Shown: positions 12,983 to 23,271, counted from the stretch's first letter. The stretch: 44,054 nt of DNA from Burkholderiales bacterium RIFOXYD12_FULL_59_19 (GCA_001771065.1 MESQ01000083.1:1-44054), one strand, 5' to 3'. Notes: a model not told the origin generated them from the sequence alone. Translations and numbers: made by a program.

Positions 12983-14319
12983 ACCAGTGCCGCGTCCTGA
13001 GTCACGACTTCGCCGCGCAGTGTGAAGGTGCGGGTCTCAGAAATGGTCACATCGACCATCTGGCCGACCAGGCGCGGCTGGCCGACAAAATTCACCACCC
13101 GGTTGCACTCGGTGCGGCCCATCAGCTCGGTGGCGTCGCGCTTGGAGGCGCCTTCCACCAGGATGCGCTGCACGGTGCCCATGCGGCTTTCACTGATGCG
13201 CTTGATGCTGTCATTGATCACACCTTGCAGGTGCTGCAAGCGGCGCAGCTTGACCTCGTGCGGCGTGTCATCCGCCAGGTTGGCCGCGGGTGTACCGGGG
13301 CGCGGGCTGAAAATAAAGCTGAAACTGTTGTCAAAACCGACGTCGTCGATGAGCTTCATCATCTTGCCAAAGTCGTCCTCGGTTTCGCCAGGAAAACCCA
13401 CAATGAAGTCGCTGCTCAGCGCCATGTCAGGGCGGATGGCGCGTAATTTGCGCACCGTGCTCTTGTATTCCATGGCGGTGTAGCCACGCTTCATGGCCAT
13501 CAAAATACGGTCACTGCCGTGTTGCACCGGCAAATGCAGGTGGCTGACCAGTTTGGGCAATTTGTCGTAGGCGGCGATCAGCGAGGGCGTGAATTCGTTG
13601 GGGTGGCTCGTCACATAACGGATGCGCTCAATGCCGGGAATGTCCGACACGTATTCGAGCAGCGTGGCAAAGTCGGCCACATCAGACGTGTCTCCCATCG
13701 GCGCGCGCCAGGCGTTGACGTTCTGCCCCAGCAGGGTGATCTCCTTCACACCCTGGTCGGCCAGCCCGGCCACTTCCACCAGCACGTCCTCGAACGGGCG
13801 GCTCACTTCTTCGCCGCGGGTGTAAGGCACCACGCAGTAGCTGCAGTATTTGGAGCAGCCTTCCATGATGCTCACAAAGGCGCTGGCGCCCTCGACGCGT
13901 GCGGGCGGCAGATGGTCAAACTTCTCAATCTCGGGAAAGCTGATGTCAACCTGTGAGCGGTTCAGACGGGCGCGCTCGTCGAGCATTTGTGGCAGCCGGT
14001 GCAGGGTTTGCGGGCCAAAGACCACGTCCACATAGGGCGCGCGGGCAATGATGGCTTCGCCCTCCTGGCTCGCCACACAACCACCGACACCAATCAAGGC
14101 GCCCCGTTTTTTCAGGTGCTTGACGCGCCCCAGGTCCGAAAACACCTTTTCCTGCGCCTTTTCACGCACCGAGCAGGTGTTGAACAGGATCAGGTCGGCC
14201 TCTTCCACGTTGTCAGTCTGGGTGTAGCCCTGGGCCGCACCAAGCACGTCGCTCATCTTGTCCGAGTCGTACTCGTTCATCTGGCAGCCGTAGGTTTTGA
14301 TAAATACTTTTTTGCTCAT
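12979..14319 (-). CDS. miaB: tRNA-2-methylthio-N6-isopentenyladenosine synthase MiaB
   Basis: MiaB adds the 2-methylthio group to i6A37 of tRNAs reading UNN codons, using two [4Fe-4S] clusters and SAM. The N-terminal UPF0004 domain cysteines are C12 ([11 protein letters not shown]), C49 ([10 protein letters not shown]) and C81 (GGCVAS). The radical-SAM triad is C155-C159-C162 ([18 protein letters not shown]). The TRAM domain forms the C terminus ([27 protein letters not shown]). I choose the ATG at 14319 ([11 protein letters not shown]), which gives 446 residues and the family start; the longer frame overlaps the upstream gene. Confidence 0.97.
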   Translation of the reverse strand: MSKKVFIKTYGCQMNEYDSDKMSDVLGAAQGYTQTDNVEEADLILFNTCSVREKAQEKVFSDLGRVKHLKKRGALIGVGGCVASQEGEAIIARAPYVDVVFGPQTLHRLPQMLDERARLNRSQVDISFPEIEKFDHLPPARVEGASAFVSIMEGCSKYCSYCVVPYTRGEEVSRPFEDVLVEVAGLADQGVKEITLLGQNVNAWRAPMGDTSDVADFATLLEYVSDIPGIERIRYVTSHPNEFTPSLIAAYDKLPKLVSHLHLPVQHGSDRILMAMKRGYTAMEYKSTVRKLRAIRPDMALSSDFIVGFPGETEDDFGKMMKLIDDVGFDNSFSFIFSPRPGTPAANLADDTPHEVKLRRLQHLQGVINDSIKRISESRMGTVQRILVEGASKRDATELMGRTECNRVVNFVGQPRLVGQMVDVTISETRTFTLRGEVVTQDAALV

Positions 14320-14342
14320 GGTAAAAATGCTGTGGTGTCGTC

Positions 14343-14813
14343 TCACTGGCCCGGGTTGAATTTTGGCAACTGGTCAAACGGGGTTTTGCCGTCGTCGGTT
14401 TTGGGTTTGTCGGCATCCGAGCCGAAGACAAAGTTGGTCACCGGTTCCATGCCAGCGCGTTTTTGCTGCGCTTCGGCCGGGTTCAGCAGCCACACTTCAT
14501 GAATTTGGCCCTGCGGGTCGCGCAGGTAGTTGACCAGCACGGCTTGTCCAATCAGGCTGCCCGACAACACGATCAGGTTGTTGGTGCTCTTGATGCGGGC
14601 GCCGGGAGACAGCCGCTCGGCCTGCCCGTTGATCAAAATATTGGGTGGCTGGGTGACTTGCAGCGTGCCGCGTTTGGCCGCAGCCGGGAATTGCCGCACC
14701 AGGCCTTGTGCCGCCAGGGGTTCTGGCGCCAGCGTGACAAAGCACACCAGCAGGGACATCAGGCCCAAAGAAAGGCCCTTGAGGGCAGGGTGGCAGCGGT
14801 TCATGGTGTTCAT
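14343..14813 (-). CDS. Exported protein, unknown function
   Basis: The 156-residue product has an N-terminal signal peptide (hydrophobic [25 protein letters not shown], cleavage likely after LAAQ). The mature domain contains [46 protein letters not shown], a beta-rich segment seen in conserved hypothetical proteins of Burkholderiales. A proline- and lysine-rich tail ends NPGQ. It is probably periplasmic. It is followed 23 bases later by miaB, so the two may be cotranscribed. There are two candidate ATGs, 14813 and 14804. Function unknown. Confidence 0.75.
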   Translation of the reverse strand: MNTMNRCHPALKGLSLGLMSLLVCFVTLAPEPLAAQGLVRQFPAAAKRGTLQVTQPPNILINGQAERLSPGARIKSTNNLIVLSGSLIGQAVLVNYLRDPQGQIHEVWLLNPAEAQQKRAGMEPVTNFVFGSDADKPKTDDGKTPFDQLPKFNPGQ

Positions 14814-14840
14814 CCAGAGGCTGTGAAAGAAGGCGCGATT

Positions 14841-16094
14841 TTAAGGTAAACCTGTTTTGCCCGACGCCGCCAGCGCGCGCAATTTGTCTTTTTTGCTGGG
14901 GCGCTGGCCCTTGACGCCGCCGTTGCCGAGTGCGTCCGGGTCGCTGGCGGCGGGCGGGGCGGTCTCAAGCGCCTCGAACCCCGGAATGCTTTCCAACGCA
15001 AGCTCAAGCTGTTGGCGTTTCGCAATCAGGCGCCAGTGTGCCAGCGTGGCAGCGCTGACAAAGCTCACCGCCAGGCCCGGTTCGCCCGCGCGGCCGGTGC
15101 GGCCCACGCGGTGGGTGTAATCACCGGCCGAGCGCGGCAAGTCAAAGTTCACCACCACCGGCAAGCCCGCAATGTCCAGCCCGCGCGCGGCCATGTCGGT
15201 GGCCACCACCACGCCCAGACGCTCCGCCTTGAAGTCGGTCAGCACCTGGGTGCGTTTGCCCTGGCTCAGCTCGCCGTGAAAAGGCTCGGCCGTCAAGCCC
15301 GCCTTGCGCAGCTTGTCGGCCACAATCTCAGAAGCAAATTTGGTGGCCACAAACACCAGCACCCGCGACCAGGCGTTTTGCTGGATCAGGTGGCGCAGCA
15401 ACTGGGTGCGCCTGGGTGTGTCCACAGCAATGGCGCGCTGCACTATTGTTAAGGGCGGAGCGGCATCAGGTCGCACATCCACGCGCACCGGCTCGTGCAG
15501 CAAGGTGTTGGCCAGCGCCTGCACAGCCGGCGCGAACGTGGCCGAGAAAAACAGGCTTTGGCGCTTTGCCGGCAACAGTGCCAGCAACTGGTTCAGTTCT
15601 TCGGCAAAACCCAGGTCGAGCAGGCGGTCGGCCTCGTCGAGCACCAGCAGACTGACACCGGAAAGCTTGACGGCGTTGTGCGCCACCAGGTCCAGCAGCC
15701 GCCCCGGTGTAGCCACCAGCACCTCGGTGCCGCCACGCAAGCCCATCATTTGCGGGTTGATCGAGACCCCGCCAAATACCACGCTGACCCTGGGCGGTCG
15801 GGGCAAGTGCTGCGCCAGGGCGCGAATTGTGTCCCCCACCTGGGTCGCCAGTTCGCGCGTCGGTACCAGCACCAGTGCCTGCGCCTGGCGGCCTGGCGTG
15901 GCTGACAAGCTTTGCAGCAGGGGCAGCGCAAAGGCCAGCGTTTTGCCCGAGCCGGTGTGGGCGCAGCCCAGCACGTCGCGGCTCTGTAGTGCTGGCCCAA
16001 CGGCCCCGAGCTGGATCGGTGTGGGGGCGTCAAAACCCAGGCTCTGAACGGCTGAAAGCAGCGGGCTGGTCAAGCCAAGTGTGGAAAAGGGCAT
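14841..16094 (-). CDS. rhlE: DEAD-box RNA helicase (RhlE type)
   Basis: This 417-residue ATP-dependent RNA helicase is likely involved in ribosome assembly or RNA turnover. It contains the Q motif (FSTLGL...GFDAPTPIQ), Walker A AHTGSGKT, motif Ia PTRELATQV and the DEAD box (LVLDEADRLLDLGF). SAT in FFSATF, FVATK, and the motif VI HRVGRTGRAG follow. The basic tail (GGVKGQRPSKKDKLRALAASGK) is typical of RhlE. The start MPFSTLGL matches the family. It is divergent from the DUF6172 gene, with 109 bp between them. Confidence 0.93.
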   Translation of the reverse strand: MPFSTLGLTSPLLSAVQSLGFDAPTPIQLGAVGPALQSRDVLGCAHTGSGKTLAFALPLLQSLSATPGRQAQALVLVPTRELATQVGDTIRALAQHLPRPPRVSVVFGGVSINPQMMGLRGGTEVLVATPGRLLDLVAHNAVKLSGVSLLVLDEADRLLDLGFAEELNQLLALLPAKRQSLFFSATFAPAVQALANTLLHEPVRVDVRPDAAPPLTIVQRAIAVDTPRRTQLLRHLIQQNAWSRVLVFVATKFASEIVADKLRKAGLTAEPFHGELSQGKRTQVLTDFKAERLGVVVATDMAARGLDIAGLPVVVNFDLPRSAGDYTHRVGRTGRAGEPGLAVSFVSAATLAHWRLIAKRQQLELALESIPGFEALETAPPAASDPDALGNGGVKGQRPSKKDKLRALAASGKTGLP

Positions 16095-16203
16095 AAAAGT
16101 GGTTTGAGGTTAAGCCGGGCAGTTTACGTGTTTCGCGGCCGCATAATCTCCCCCACTCAAGCCCGCCTGTTGCAGGCCGCCCACCCAATATCCAAAAGGA
16201 CAC

Positions 16204-16521
16204 ATGAAAAAAACATTCCAACTCAACATCGAAGGCAAAAACCGCGACCGCGTGCTTGAGGCCACCAAACACGAAATTCGCCAGTACGTCAAGCGTGAAC
16301 GCCGCAAAACCCTGCCCGATGGCGCGGACTTCTGGGACTTTGACTGCCAGTTTGGCACCCACCCGGACAACGCCCAGGGCGTGCATTTTGCCACCCTGAC
16401 CGCCTTGATCGACGCCGTGGCTCTGGCTGGCGGCGATACGTTTTACCTGGAGCTGTTGGCCAAACCTGGCCACCGTACCGCCCGTACCGGCACCGAGCTA
16501 ACCGATGACGGCATGCTGTAA
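16204..16521 (+). CDS. DUF6172-type small protein
   Basis: The 105-residue protein MKKTFQLNIEGKNRDRVLEATKHEIRQYVKRERRKTLPDGADFWDFDCQFG resembles a conserved proteobacterial family, DUF6172. It has a basic helix followed by an aromatic-rich segment and no signal peptide. The ATG follows AAAAGGACAC, a strong ribosome site. Function unknown. It ends just before the tRNA terminator hairpin, which may serve both transcripts. Confidence 0.75.
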   Translation: MKKTFQLNIEGKNRDRVLEATKHEIRQYVKRERRKTLPDGADFWDFDCQFGTHPDNAQGVHFATLTALIDAVALAGGDTFYLELLAKPGHRTARTGTELTDDGML

Positions 16522-16559
16522 ATAAAAAACCCGCAAAGGGCTTCAGCCGATGCGGGTTT
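16522..16559 (-). terminator. Intrinsic terminator of the tRNA gene
   Basis: AAACCCGCA (16527-16535) pairs with TGCGGGTTT (16551-16559). Read on the minus strand the stem is followed by a run of T residues (TTTTTTATTT), so it is a classical intrinsic terminator 9 bases past the tRNA 3' end. On the + strand it may also stop the DUF6172 transcript. Confidence 0.8.
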
Positions 16560-16568
16560 GAGGTATCT

Positions 16569-16645
16569 TGGTGGTGATAGGTGGATTTGAACCACCGACA
16601 TCAGCATTATGAATGCTGCGCTCTAACCAGCTGAGCTATATCACC
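16569..16645 (-). tRNA. tRNA with CAT anticodon (Met, elongator type)
   Basis: The 77-base cloverleaf has acceptor stem GGTGATA/TATCACC with an encoded ACCA end, D-arm AGCTCAGCTGGTTAGAGC, and anticodon stem-loop CAGCATTCATAATGCTG with anticodon CAT. The variable region TGTC leads into the T-arm GGTGGTTCAAATCCACC. A paired first acceptor base pair argues against initiator tRNA. A lysidine-modified tRNA-Ile2 cannot be excluded without tRNAscan-type scoring and a TilS identity check. Confidence 0.92.
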
Positions 16646-16656
16646 AACAGGGCGAG

Positions 16657-16662
16657 ATTATA
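16657..16662 (-). promoter_or_regulatory. -10 box of the tRNA promoter
   Basis: The minus strand reads TATAAT followed by CTCGCCCTGTT and then the tRNA 5' end, which puts the transcript start a few bases upstream of the mature tRNA. The GC-rich bases after the -10 resemble a stringent discriminator. No clear -35 is seen; a hairpin (16672-16691) occupies that place. Confidence 0.55.
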
Positions 16663-16671
16663 GCGGTTTGT

Positions 16672-16691
16672 GAGCCGCTTTTTGGCGGCTC
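16672..16691. terminator. Hairpin downstream of enoyl-CoA hydratase gene
   Basis: GAGCCGC (16672-16678) and GCGGCTC (16685-16691) form a perfect 7-bp stem with a 6-base loop, 7 bases after the stop of the minus-strand hydratase gene. There is no T-run after the minus-strand reading, so termination may be weak or rho-dependent. Confidence 0.45.
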
Positions 16692-16697
16692 GGTGTT

Positions 16698-17477
16698 TCA
16701 TTGGTGCGTAAAAACGGCCTTGCGTTTGTTGACAAACGCGTCCATGCCTTCTTTTTGGTCAGATGTGGCGAACAGGGCATGAAACAGGCGGCGTTCAAAC
16801 ATGATGCCGTCATTCAGTGTGCCTTCAAACGAGCGGTTGACTGATTCCTTGACGGCCATGACGGCCACTTGCGAGAACTCGCTGATCATCAGGGCCGCGC
16901 CTAGCGCTTCTTCCATCAGTTTGTCCAGCGGCACCACACGGCTCACCAGCCCTGAGCGTTCAGCTTCAACGGCGTCCATCATGCGACCGGTCAAGGCCAG
17001 GTCCATGGCCTTGGCCTTGCCCACGGCACGTGGCAGGCGCTGGGTACCACCGGCACCGGGAATCACGCCCAGCTTGATCTCAGGCTGACCAAAGCGGGCG
17101 TTGTCGGCGGCGATGATGAAGTCGCACATCATGGCCAGCTCGCAGCCGCCGCCCAGTGCAAAACCGCTGACTGCGGCGATCACGGGTTTGCGCACGGCAC
17201 GAATTCTTTCCCAGTTGCGGGTGATGAAATCGTCTTTGTAGACATCGGCAAACGTGTAGCTGGCCATGGCGCCAATGTCGGCGCCAGCGGCAAAGGCTTT
17301 TTCGCTGCCGGTGATGATCATGCAGTGAATGCCAGCGTCAGCGTCGAAGGCGTGTAACGCGGTACCCAGCTCGGTCATGAGCTGGTCGTTGAGGGCGTTG
17401 AGCTGTTTGGGGCGGTTCAGGGTAATGATGCCCACCTTGTCGGCTTCGGTGCGGACGGTGATCAGTTCGTAAGTCAT
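16698..17477 (-). CDS. Enoyl-CoA hydratase
   Basis: The 259-residue crotonase hydrates 2-enoyl-CoA to 3-hydroxyacyl-CoA in fatty-acid or related beta-oxidation. Key features are the oxyanion-hole segment [11 protein letters not shown] (about residues 61-71), [13 protein letters not shown], and [21 protein letters not shown] with the catalytic Glu residues. The basic C-terminal [20 protein letters not shown] is typical of the short-chain enzymes (EchA/FadB1/PaaF type). It begins 32 bases after the M61 peptidase gene stop and closes this minus-strand cluster. The exact substrate is not deducible. Confidence 0.93.
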   Translation of the reverse strand: MTYELITVRTEADKVGIITLNRPKQLNALNDQLMTELGTALHAFDADAGIHCMIITGSEKAFAAGADIGAMASYTFADVYKDDFITRNWERIRAVRKPVIAAVSGFALGGGCELAMMCDFIIAADNARFGQPEIKLGVIPGAGGTQRLPRAVGKAKAMDLALTGRMMDAVEAERSGLVSRVVPLDKLMEEALGAALMISEFSQVAVMAVKESVNRSFEGTLNDGIMFERRLFHALFATSDQKEGMDAFVNKRKAVFTHQ

Positions 17478-17509
17478 GGGGTCTCCTGCTAGGTAAAAAA
17501 AGATGGGGG

Positions 17510-19309
17510 TCAGGCGGGGCGCTTGCCATCCAGCCAGGCGTTGACCGGTTGGGTGTCGGCCACAGTGAGTTTGACACTGCGCACCGTGTCCGGTAAGTTC
17601 AATGGCAGCGTCAGCAGGCGCTGGTCACGGGCAACCAGCGCCCGGCAACTGGTGTCGCTGCCAAGGTAAGTGGCCAGATCGTCAAGTTTGTTCAGGCGCC
17701 AGCGTTGGGTGGTTTTGCCCTGGCCTGTGGCCACGCCCAGCCACTCGTCACCGGCGGCAAAACCCGCCTGTTCGGCGGCGCTGGCGCGCAGCACGCTCTT
17801 GACGCGGATGCCTTGCTGCTCACTGACCTTCATGCCCAATTGATCCAGGCGGGAGGCGCTCTCTTCTTCATAGTGAATGCCGTGCTGCTTGAGTAGTTTC
17901 TTGAGCGGCAGGTCGGCCGTGCCATGCACCCACTGCTGCACCTGAACCGCGTAGGACTGGCCCGACAGGTCGGCCAGCACCGCCAGCAGGTCGTCCTGCG
18001 TCATGGGGCCGCCCTGGCAGCGCAGCCACAGTGCGCGCATCACCGCATCCAGGCTGGTCTTGCCACTGTGGCGCAGGCTCAAATCCAGGCACAGGGCCAC
18101 CAGCGCGCCCTTGGTGTAATAACTCACTGTGGCGTTGGCCGTGTTTTCATCCTGCCGGTAGTACTTGACCCAGGCGTCACGGCTGGACTGGGCCACGCTT
18201 TGCAGCTGGCGCCCGGGTGTTTGCAGTACCTGGTTGATGGTCTTGGCAAGCAACTTGAGGTAATGCGCGTTGTCAATCAGCTTGGCACGGCGCAGCAGCA
18301 GGTCATCAAAGTAGCTGGTAAAACCTTCAAAAAACCACAGCAGATCAGTGTAGTTTTCCTGCGCGTAGTCGTAGCGGGCAAATTCAGCCGGTCGCAGTCG
18401 CTTGACATTCCAGGTATGAAAGTACTCGTGGCTGATCAGGCCCAGCAGGGTGGTGTACCCGTCTGACAATGCGCCCGACTTGGCTTGGCCGTGGCGCGGC
18501 AAATCGGCGCGTTTGCAGATCAGCGCGGTCGAGTGGCGGTGCTCCAGTCCGCCATAACCGTCATGCACGGCATTGAGCATGAACAGGTAGTGGCGCTGCG
18601 GCGCCTGTTGCGGCTGCTTGCCGTGCCAAAAGCTGATTTCAGCCTCGCAAATGGCCTGGGTGTCGGCCAGCAGGCGCGCACCATCAAAACTGGCGGATGC
18701 GCCCGAGACGATGAAGCGGTGCTTGATGCCGGCGGCGACAAATTCTCCGCGCCAGAAGGCCCCAAGTTCAACCGGGCTGTCGACCAGTTCGTCGTAGCTG
18801 TCGGCCAGGTAGTCGCCAAAGCCGCGTTTTGAGACGCGTTGGGCACGCAAAGCCGTGGCGGCTTGCCAGTCTTTGGGTAGGCCCTCGTTGGACAGCCCCA
18901 ACTGGTGCGGCGTGTCTTCCTTGCCATGTACCCGCAGGCACAGGCTGGTGCCGTTGAAAAAACCGCGCTGGGTGTCAAGCCAGGCGGTGCGCACCGAGCT
19001 GTCAAAGGCATAGACTTGGTACTTCAGCACCAGTGCCTTGCCTGCTTTGGTGTGGATTTGCCAACTGCACTTGTCGCGCTGGGTGATGGCTACCGGCTTG
19101 TTGCCTTGCCGCGCTTGTAGGCCCTGCAGGTGTTTGGCGAACTCGCGCACCAGGTAGCTGCCCGGAATCCAGACCGGCAAACTCACCACCTGATCAGCCT
19201 CGACTTGGGCCACAGTGAGCGTCACTTCGAACAAATGCGCCTGCAGGTCCAGCGCGCGCACCACGTAGCCGACCAAGGCTGGAGCAGTGGAATGCGTCAG
19301 CGATCCCAT
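17510..19309 (-). CDS. M61 family metallopeptidase with PDZ domain
   Basis: The 599-residue protein resembles glycyl aminopeptidase. The N-terminal beta-domain ([18 protein letters not shown]) is followed by the zinc-binding motif HEYFH (H294, H298) in [15 protein letters not shown], and by E328 in [17 protein letters not shown]-terminal PDZ domain lies near residues 470-570 ([27 protein letters not shown]). No signal peptide is obvious. Its ATG overlaps the dsbC stop by one base (TGATG), so expression is coupled to dsbC. Family enzymes prefer Gly or Ala at the N terminus of substrates; the role here is unknown. Confidence 0.93.
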   Translation of the reverse strand: MGSLTHSTAPALVGYVVRALDLQAHLFEVTLTVAQVEADQVVSLPVWIPGSYLVREFAKHLQGLQARQGNKPVAITQRDKCSWQIHTKAGKALVLKYQVYAFDSSVRTAWLDTQRGFFNGTSLCLRVHGKEDTPHQLGLSNEGLPKDWQAATALRAQRVSKRGFGDYLADSYDELVDSPVELGAFWRGEFVAAGIKHRFIVSGASASFDGARLLADTQAICEAEISFWHGKQPQQAPQRHYLFMLNAVHDGYGGLEHRHSTALICKRADLPRHGQAKSGALSDGYTTLLGLISHEYFHTWNVKRLRPAEFARYDYAQENYTDLLWFFEGFTSYFDDLLLRRAKLIDNAHYLKLLAKTINQVLQTPGRQLQSVAQSSRDAWVKYYRQDENTANATVSYYTKGALVALCLDLSLRHSGKTSLDAVMRALWLRCQGGPMTQDDLLAVLADLSGQSYAVQVQQWVHGTADLPLKKLLKQHGIHYEEESASRLDQLGMKVSEQQGIRVKSVLRASAAEQAGFAAGDEWLGVATGQGKTTQRWRLNKLDDLATYLGSDTSCRALVARDQRLLTLPLNLPDTVRSVKLTVADTQPVNAWLDGKRPA

Positions 19310-20010
19310 CAGTTCAGGCGCTTTTCAACCTGATCGGCACCAATGGCACCGGGCACGCGGCTACCGTCGGCAAACACCAGCGTGGGGGTGCCTGTGATTT
19401 TGAACTTGCGGCCCAGTTCCACATTGCGGGCAATGGCCGCGCTGTCACAACTGGCGGCTGCTGGCGTGACATCGCGCACCATCCAGTCCTGCCAGGTTTT
19501 GGCCTTGTCCTTGGCGCACCAGATGTTTTTGGACTTTTCAGTCGAGTCAGGGCTCAGGATCGGGTACAGAAACAGGTAAACCGTCACGTTGTTGATCTTC
19601 TGCAAGTCTTTTTCAAAACGCTTGCAGTAGCCGCAGTTGGGGTCTTCAAATACCGCCAGTTTGCGTTTGCCGTTACCGCGCACCATGGTGAAGGCGTCCT
19701 TGAAGGGCAGGGCGTCAAAGGCGATGGCCGAGAGCTTTTCAATGCGTTCCTCGGTCAGGTTGCGCTTTTGCCGGGTGTCGATCAGATTGCCTTGCACCAG
19801 AAAATTGGCGTCGGCGTCGGTGTAGTAAATCTCGGTGCCATTGACGCGAATCTCGTACAGCCCGGGCATGGGCGATTTGATGACTTCGTCAAGTTGTTGT
19901 AGCTGCGGGATGCGCTCACCCAGGTTTTTGCGGATGGTGGCTTCTTGCGACCAGGCCGTGCTGGCCAGCAGCAAGGCGCCTGCGATCAGGGGGGAGAGGA
20001 GTCGTTTCAT
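19309..20010 (-). CDS. dsbC: Thiol:disulfide interchange protein DsbC
   Basis: This periplasmic disulfide isomerase corrects non-native disulfides. A signal peptide (MKRLLSPLIAGALLLASTAWSQ) precedes the dimerisation domain. The thioredoxin fold carries the active site CGYC (C126, C129) in FEDPNCGYCKRF, plus the structural pair C165 and C188. The cis-proline region TGTPTLVFADG lies near the end. The ATG at 20010 gives a proper signal peptide; an upstream ATG at 20031 adds seven residues only. It is followed by the overlapping M61 gene, as in relatives. Confidence 0.95.
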   Translation of the reverse strand: MKRLLSPLIAGALLLASTAWSQEATIRKNLGERIPQLQQLDEVIKSPMPGLYEIRVNGTEIYYTDADANFLVQGNLIDTRQKRNLTEERIEKLSAIAFDALPFKDAFTMVRGNGKRKLAVFEDPNCGYCKRFEKDLQKINNVTVYLFLYPILSPDSTEKSKNIWCAKDKAKTWQDWMVRDVTPAAASCDSAAIARNVELGRKFKITGTPTLVFADGSRVPGAIGADQVEKRLN

Positions 20011-20086
20011 GTGCGTCCTGTGATGAATCAAGCCGGGTCAGACCAGCTTGCGTGAAATAAGTTCTTTGATTTGCGTGCCGGGCGTG

Positions 20087-21199
20087 TCAGAGGCCCATGG
20101 CCCGGCGCGCCGCCCAGTGTTTGGAAAAGCCCAGACGCTCAAAGCCCAACAGGCCCCAGTTGCGAACTTTTTGCCAGCCATTGCCGGGTTTATCAAACAG
20201 CTGCTGCAAAGCCGTCATGGCGGCGTCGGTCGCTGTGACTTCGGTTTTGCGGGTGCGTTCGTACTGGCGCAGCAGTTTGGCATCATTGACCGGACGCCAG
20301 TAAGCGCGGTGGTGCAATATCTGGGTAAGTTCAGCCACGTCGGCCAGCCCCAGGTTCAAACCCTGACCCGCCAGCGGGTGCACGGTGTGTGCTGCATCGC
20401 CCGCCAGCGCCCAAGCTTGACCATGGGTCACCCCAATCCAGCGGCTGGCCTGCGCCGACTGCAGCGGCCAGGCTTTGCGTGGGCTGATCAAGCTGAGTTT
20501 GCCCAAAACGTTTTCGCTTACTTGCTCAAGCTGTTCGCAAAAGCTGTCTTCGCTGTCGTCGAGGACCTCGGGCGTGCGGCCGTCGCGCACCGACCAGACC
20601 ATGCCGACGGTATCGCCCTGCGCACCGTCGAGCGGCAAAAAGGCCAAAATTTCGCCTTGAGTAAACCACTGGCGCGCCACTTGCCCATGCGGCTTTTCGC
20701 ACTTGAGCCGCGCGGCAATGGCGTGTTGCGGGTAACGCGTGGCAACAAATTCAACACCAAATTCTTCCCGCGTGCGACTGGCTTTGCCTTCGCACACCAC
20801 CGTCAGGGTGGCCGGGCGTGGGGCATCAAGCACCTCAATGTGCGGTTGAAAGCGCACCGCCTCGCGCAACTGGGCTTCCAGCGTGGGCACATCCACAATC
20901 CAGGTCAGGGCCGGCACCACCAGCTCGGTTGCTGAAAAATTGACGGTGCCACCGTCGTCGCCCTTGACCTGCATGTCCATCACCGGGGTGGCGTGTAGGG
21001 CGTCGGGCCAGCAGCGCACCGATTCGAGCAAGGCTTTGGACTTGGCATTGAGCGCATAAGCCCGCACGTCGGGCTCGCTGTTGGCTGGTATTTGGGGGGC
21101 ATAGAGGCCAATGCGCAGCCGGTCGCGCGCCAGCAAAAGCGCCAGCGCGTGCCCCACAATGCCGCCGCCGCGAATGCAAATATCAAAATGGTGTGTCAT
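20087..21199 (-). CDS. UbiH/UbiF/COQ6-family FAD monooxygenase
   Basis: The 370-residue flavoprotein hydroxylates the ubiquinone ring. Features are the Rossmann fingerprint FDICIRGGGIVGHALALLLARD at the N terminus, a weak DG-type middle segment, and the second FAD motif ALAGDAAHTVHPLAGQGLNLGLADV near residue 275. The gene precedes dsbC on the same strand by 76 bp, as in several Burkholderiales. Which carbon of the ring it hydroxylates cannot be told from sequence. Confidence 0.92.
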   Translation of the reverse strand: MTHHFDICIRGGGIVGHALALLLARDRLRIGLYAPQIPANSEPDVRAYALNAKSKALLESVRCWPDALHATPVMDMQVKGDDGGTVNFSATELVVPALTWIVDVPTLEAQLREAVRFQPHIEVLDAPRPATLTVVCEGKASRTREEFGVEFVATRYPQHAIAARLKCEKPHGQVARQWFTQGEILAFLPLDGAQGDTVGMVWSVRDGRTPEVLDDSEDSFCEQLEQVSENVLGKLSLISPRKAWPLQSAQASRWIGVTHGQAWALAGDAAHTVHPLAGQGLNLGLADVAELTQILHHRAYWRPVNDAKLLRQYERTRKTEVTATDAAMTALQQLFDKPGNGWQKVRNWGLLGFERLGFSKHWAARRAMGL

Positions 21200-21282
21200 G
21201 GCGCGGATTGTAGAAGCGGGCGGGGTGATGATCTGTCCGTCAAAAAGCCATATGGACGCCCGTCCTTGGGTGTGACGGTCGA

Positions 21283-23271
21283 TTAAGACAAACCGTATCT
21301 TTTCAGCTTGAGGTAGAGCGTGCTTTTGGCGATGCCAAGATGCTTGGCGACCAAGGTCAGATTGCCGCCGTCCTGTTCAATTGTTTTTCGGATCAATGCC
21401 AACTCCAGGTCTTCCAATTTTCCCAGAACAGGAACCTCTGCCATCTTCTCTGCGGTTCTTGGGGGGACCTCCACTGATCCGATTTCAGGTGGCAGGTCTT
21501 CCAGGCCAATGGCATCACCTTGCGCCATCAGAAACATGCTCTCCACCACATTGCGCAACTCACGCACGTTACCCGGCCAGGCGTAGGCTTCAAACGCATC
21601 CAACACCTCTGTCCTGAATCGCTTGGGTTGGGCTGCGTACTTTTCTGACAGCAGTCCAAGAAAATGCGCTACCAGCAAGGGAATATCCGGCTTGCGCTCC
21701 ATCAAGGCGGGAATCCTGATACTGGTGACAGATACCCGGTAAAAAAGGTCCATGCGAAAACGCCCTTCGGCCACCTCGTCGCGCAAATTCCGATTGGTGG
21801 CAGACACCAGCTTGAAGGACACCTTTCGTGGTGAGGTCTCACCAATACGGTAAATTTCGCCCTCTTCCAGAACACGCAAAAAGTGCGGCTGCAATTCGAG
21901 CGGCATTTCACCAATCTCGTCCAGAAACAGGGTGCCACCATTGGCCGCCTCGATCTTGCCGATCATGCCACCGCGCCGCGCTCCGGTAAATGAACCTTCG
22001 CAGTGCCCAAAAAGTTCGCTGGCCAACAGGTCACGCGACAAGCTGCCACAGTTGAGCGCGACAAAAGGCCGCTCACCGACCTGGCCGAACCGATGCAGGC
22101 CCTGGGCAAAGTTTTCCTTGCCCACACCAGTCTGACCCAGCAGAAGGACGGGTACGTTAGACTTTGCCAGCATTTTGGCCTTCTGAATGGCCTGAAGCAA
22201 CGGCTCACTGTGGCCAATCAGGGCATCAAAACCCTTGACATCCTGTGGCCGGAGGTCTTGTATTGGCTTGGCTTTGCGGCTCCAGCTGGAAACCGTGCCA
22301 TTGGGCTGCAAAGCGGGAATGGTCAGCAAGGTGCCGATCCGCTCTCCGGCATCCACAATCGGCTCAAGCCAGTCTGCCCGCAACCATTCGGGCGCATTAA
22401 CCGGTGTGGATGGTGCAAAGGTGCCTGTTCCCAAGGTGGCGATCTGGGTGGTGTTCTTCAGGTTGAAATGGATGCCGCGGGCCAGCAAGGCCGCACTTGC
22501 CAACTCGTTGGCCTTGATGGGAAAACCACGGCGATCACAAATGATCACACCATCGGTGGTGTTGGACATGGTGGCGGTGCCGCGCTCAAGCAACTGGTAG
22601 CGGAAATCCATCTCCAGCTTGGCCAACTGACTCTCGATGCGGCTGGCGGTGGTCACGGCCAAGGCCAGACTTTGGGGGCTGAAGGTCTTGCCAAGACCGG
22701 AAACATCAATGGCACCCAGGATTTTCCCGTCATAGGGGTCACGAATCACGGTGGCCGAGCAGGTCCATTCCTTGATACCCGCGCAAAAATGTTCTGCCGC
22801 ATGAATCTGCACGGGTTGGCCGACCGACAAAGCGGTGCCAATGGCGTTGGTACCGCAGAGCTGCTCACTCCAGCAACTGCCTGCGATGAGGTGAATGGAT
22901 CCTGCCGCATCCAGCGCGCGCGGATCACCTTCAACACCCAGAATCATGCCGTTCGGATCAGTCAGGATCATGATCGTCTCGCTCTGGGCAAGAAAGTCCT
23001 TGGCCAACGCCATCACGGGCTTGCCAGCACGCAGCAACTCTCGATGCTGGTGTTGCAGCGAAGACAGCGTTGATTCGTTCACGGGAGATGCCGCCTGTCG
23101 GCGCGATGGGTCCACCTGCTCCTCCAGGCAGCGTCGCCAGGAATCGTCAATCAGACATCGTAATGCGTTGGGTGGCGGTGTATCGCCAGACAGAAACCGG
23201 TCCCACGCAGCCATGATCGTCCGGTTGTTCTGCGGATTGGACAGTCGCTGGTGTAGTTCGTAATTGGCCAA
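21283..23271 (-). CDS. acxR: Sigma-54-dependent activator, AcxR/AcoR type
   Basis: The 662-residue protein probably activates the divergent acetone carboxylase operon. An N-terminal GAF-like sensory region (WSEQLCGTNAIGTAL, HFCAGIKEWTCSATVI) is typical of AcoR-like regulators. The AAA+ domain has Walker A GQTGVGKE, a GAFTGA loop in the variant form GSFTGA, and Walker B GGTLFLDEIGEM. NVRELRNVVE follows, and a Fis-type helix-turn-helix (NLTLVAKHLGIAKSTLYLKLKRYGL) ends the protein. I choose the TTG at 23271, preceded by GGAGAC; the longer frame from 23442 runs through the intergenic promoter and lacks a ribosome site. A matching sigma-54 promoter lies in the intergenic region. Confidence 0.9.
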   Translation of the reverse strand: MANYELHQRLSNPQNNRTIMAAWDRFLSGDTPPPNALRCLIDDSWRRCLEEQVDPSRRQAASPVNESTLSSLQHQHRELLRAGKPVMALAKDFLAQSETIMILTDPNGMILGVEGDPRALDAAGSIHLIAGSCWSEQLCGTNAIGTALSVGQPVQIHAAEHFCAGIKEWTCSATVIRDPYDGKILGAIDVSGLGKTFSPQSLALAVTTASRIESQLAKLEMDFRYQLLERGTATMSNTTDGVIICDRRGFPIKANELASAALLARGIHFNLKNTTQIATLGTGTFAPSTPVNAPEWLRADWLEPIVDAGERIGTLLTIPALQPNGTVSSWSRKAKPIQDLRPQDVKGFDALIGHSEPLLQAIQKAKMLAKSNVPVLLLGQTGVGKENFAQGLHRFGQVGERPFVALNCGSLSRDLLASELFGHCEGSFTGARRGGMIGKIEAANGGTLFLDEIGEMPLELQPHFLRVLEEGEIYRIGETSPRKVSFKLVSATNRNLRDEVAEGRFRMDLFYRVSVTSIRIPALMERKPDIPLLVAHFLGLLSEKYAAQPKRFRTEVLDAFEAYAWPGNVRELRNVVESMFLMAQGDAIGLEDLPPEIGSVEVPPRTAEKMAEVPVLGKLEDLELALIRKTIEQDGGNLTLVAKHLGIAKSTLYLKLKRYGLS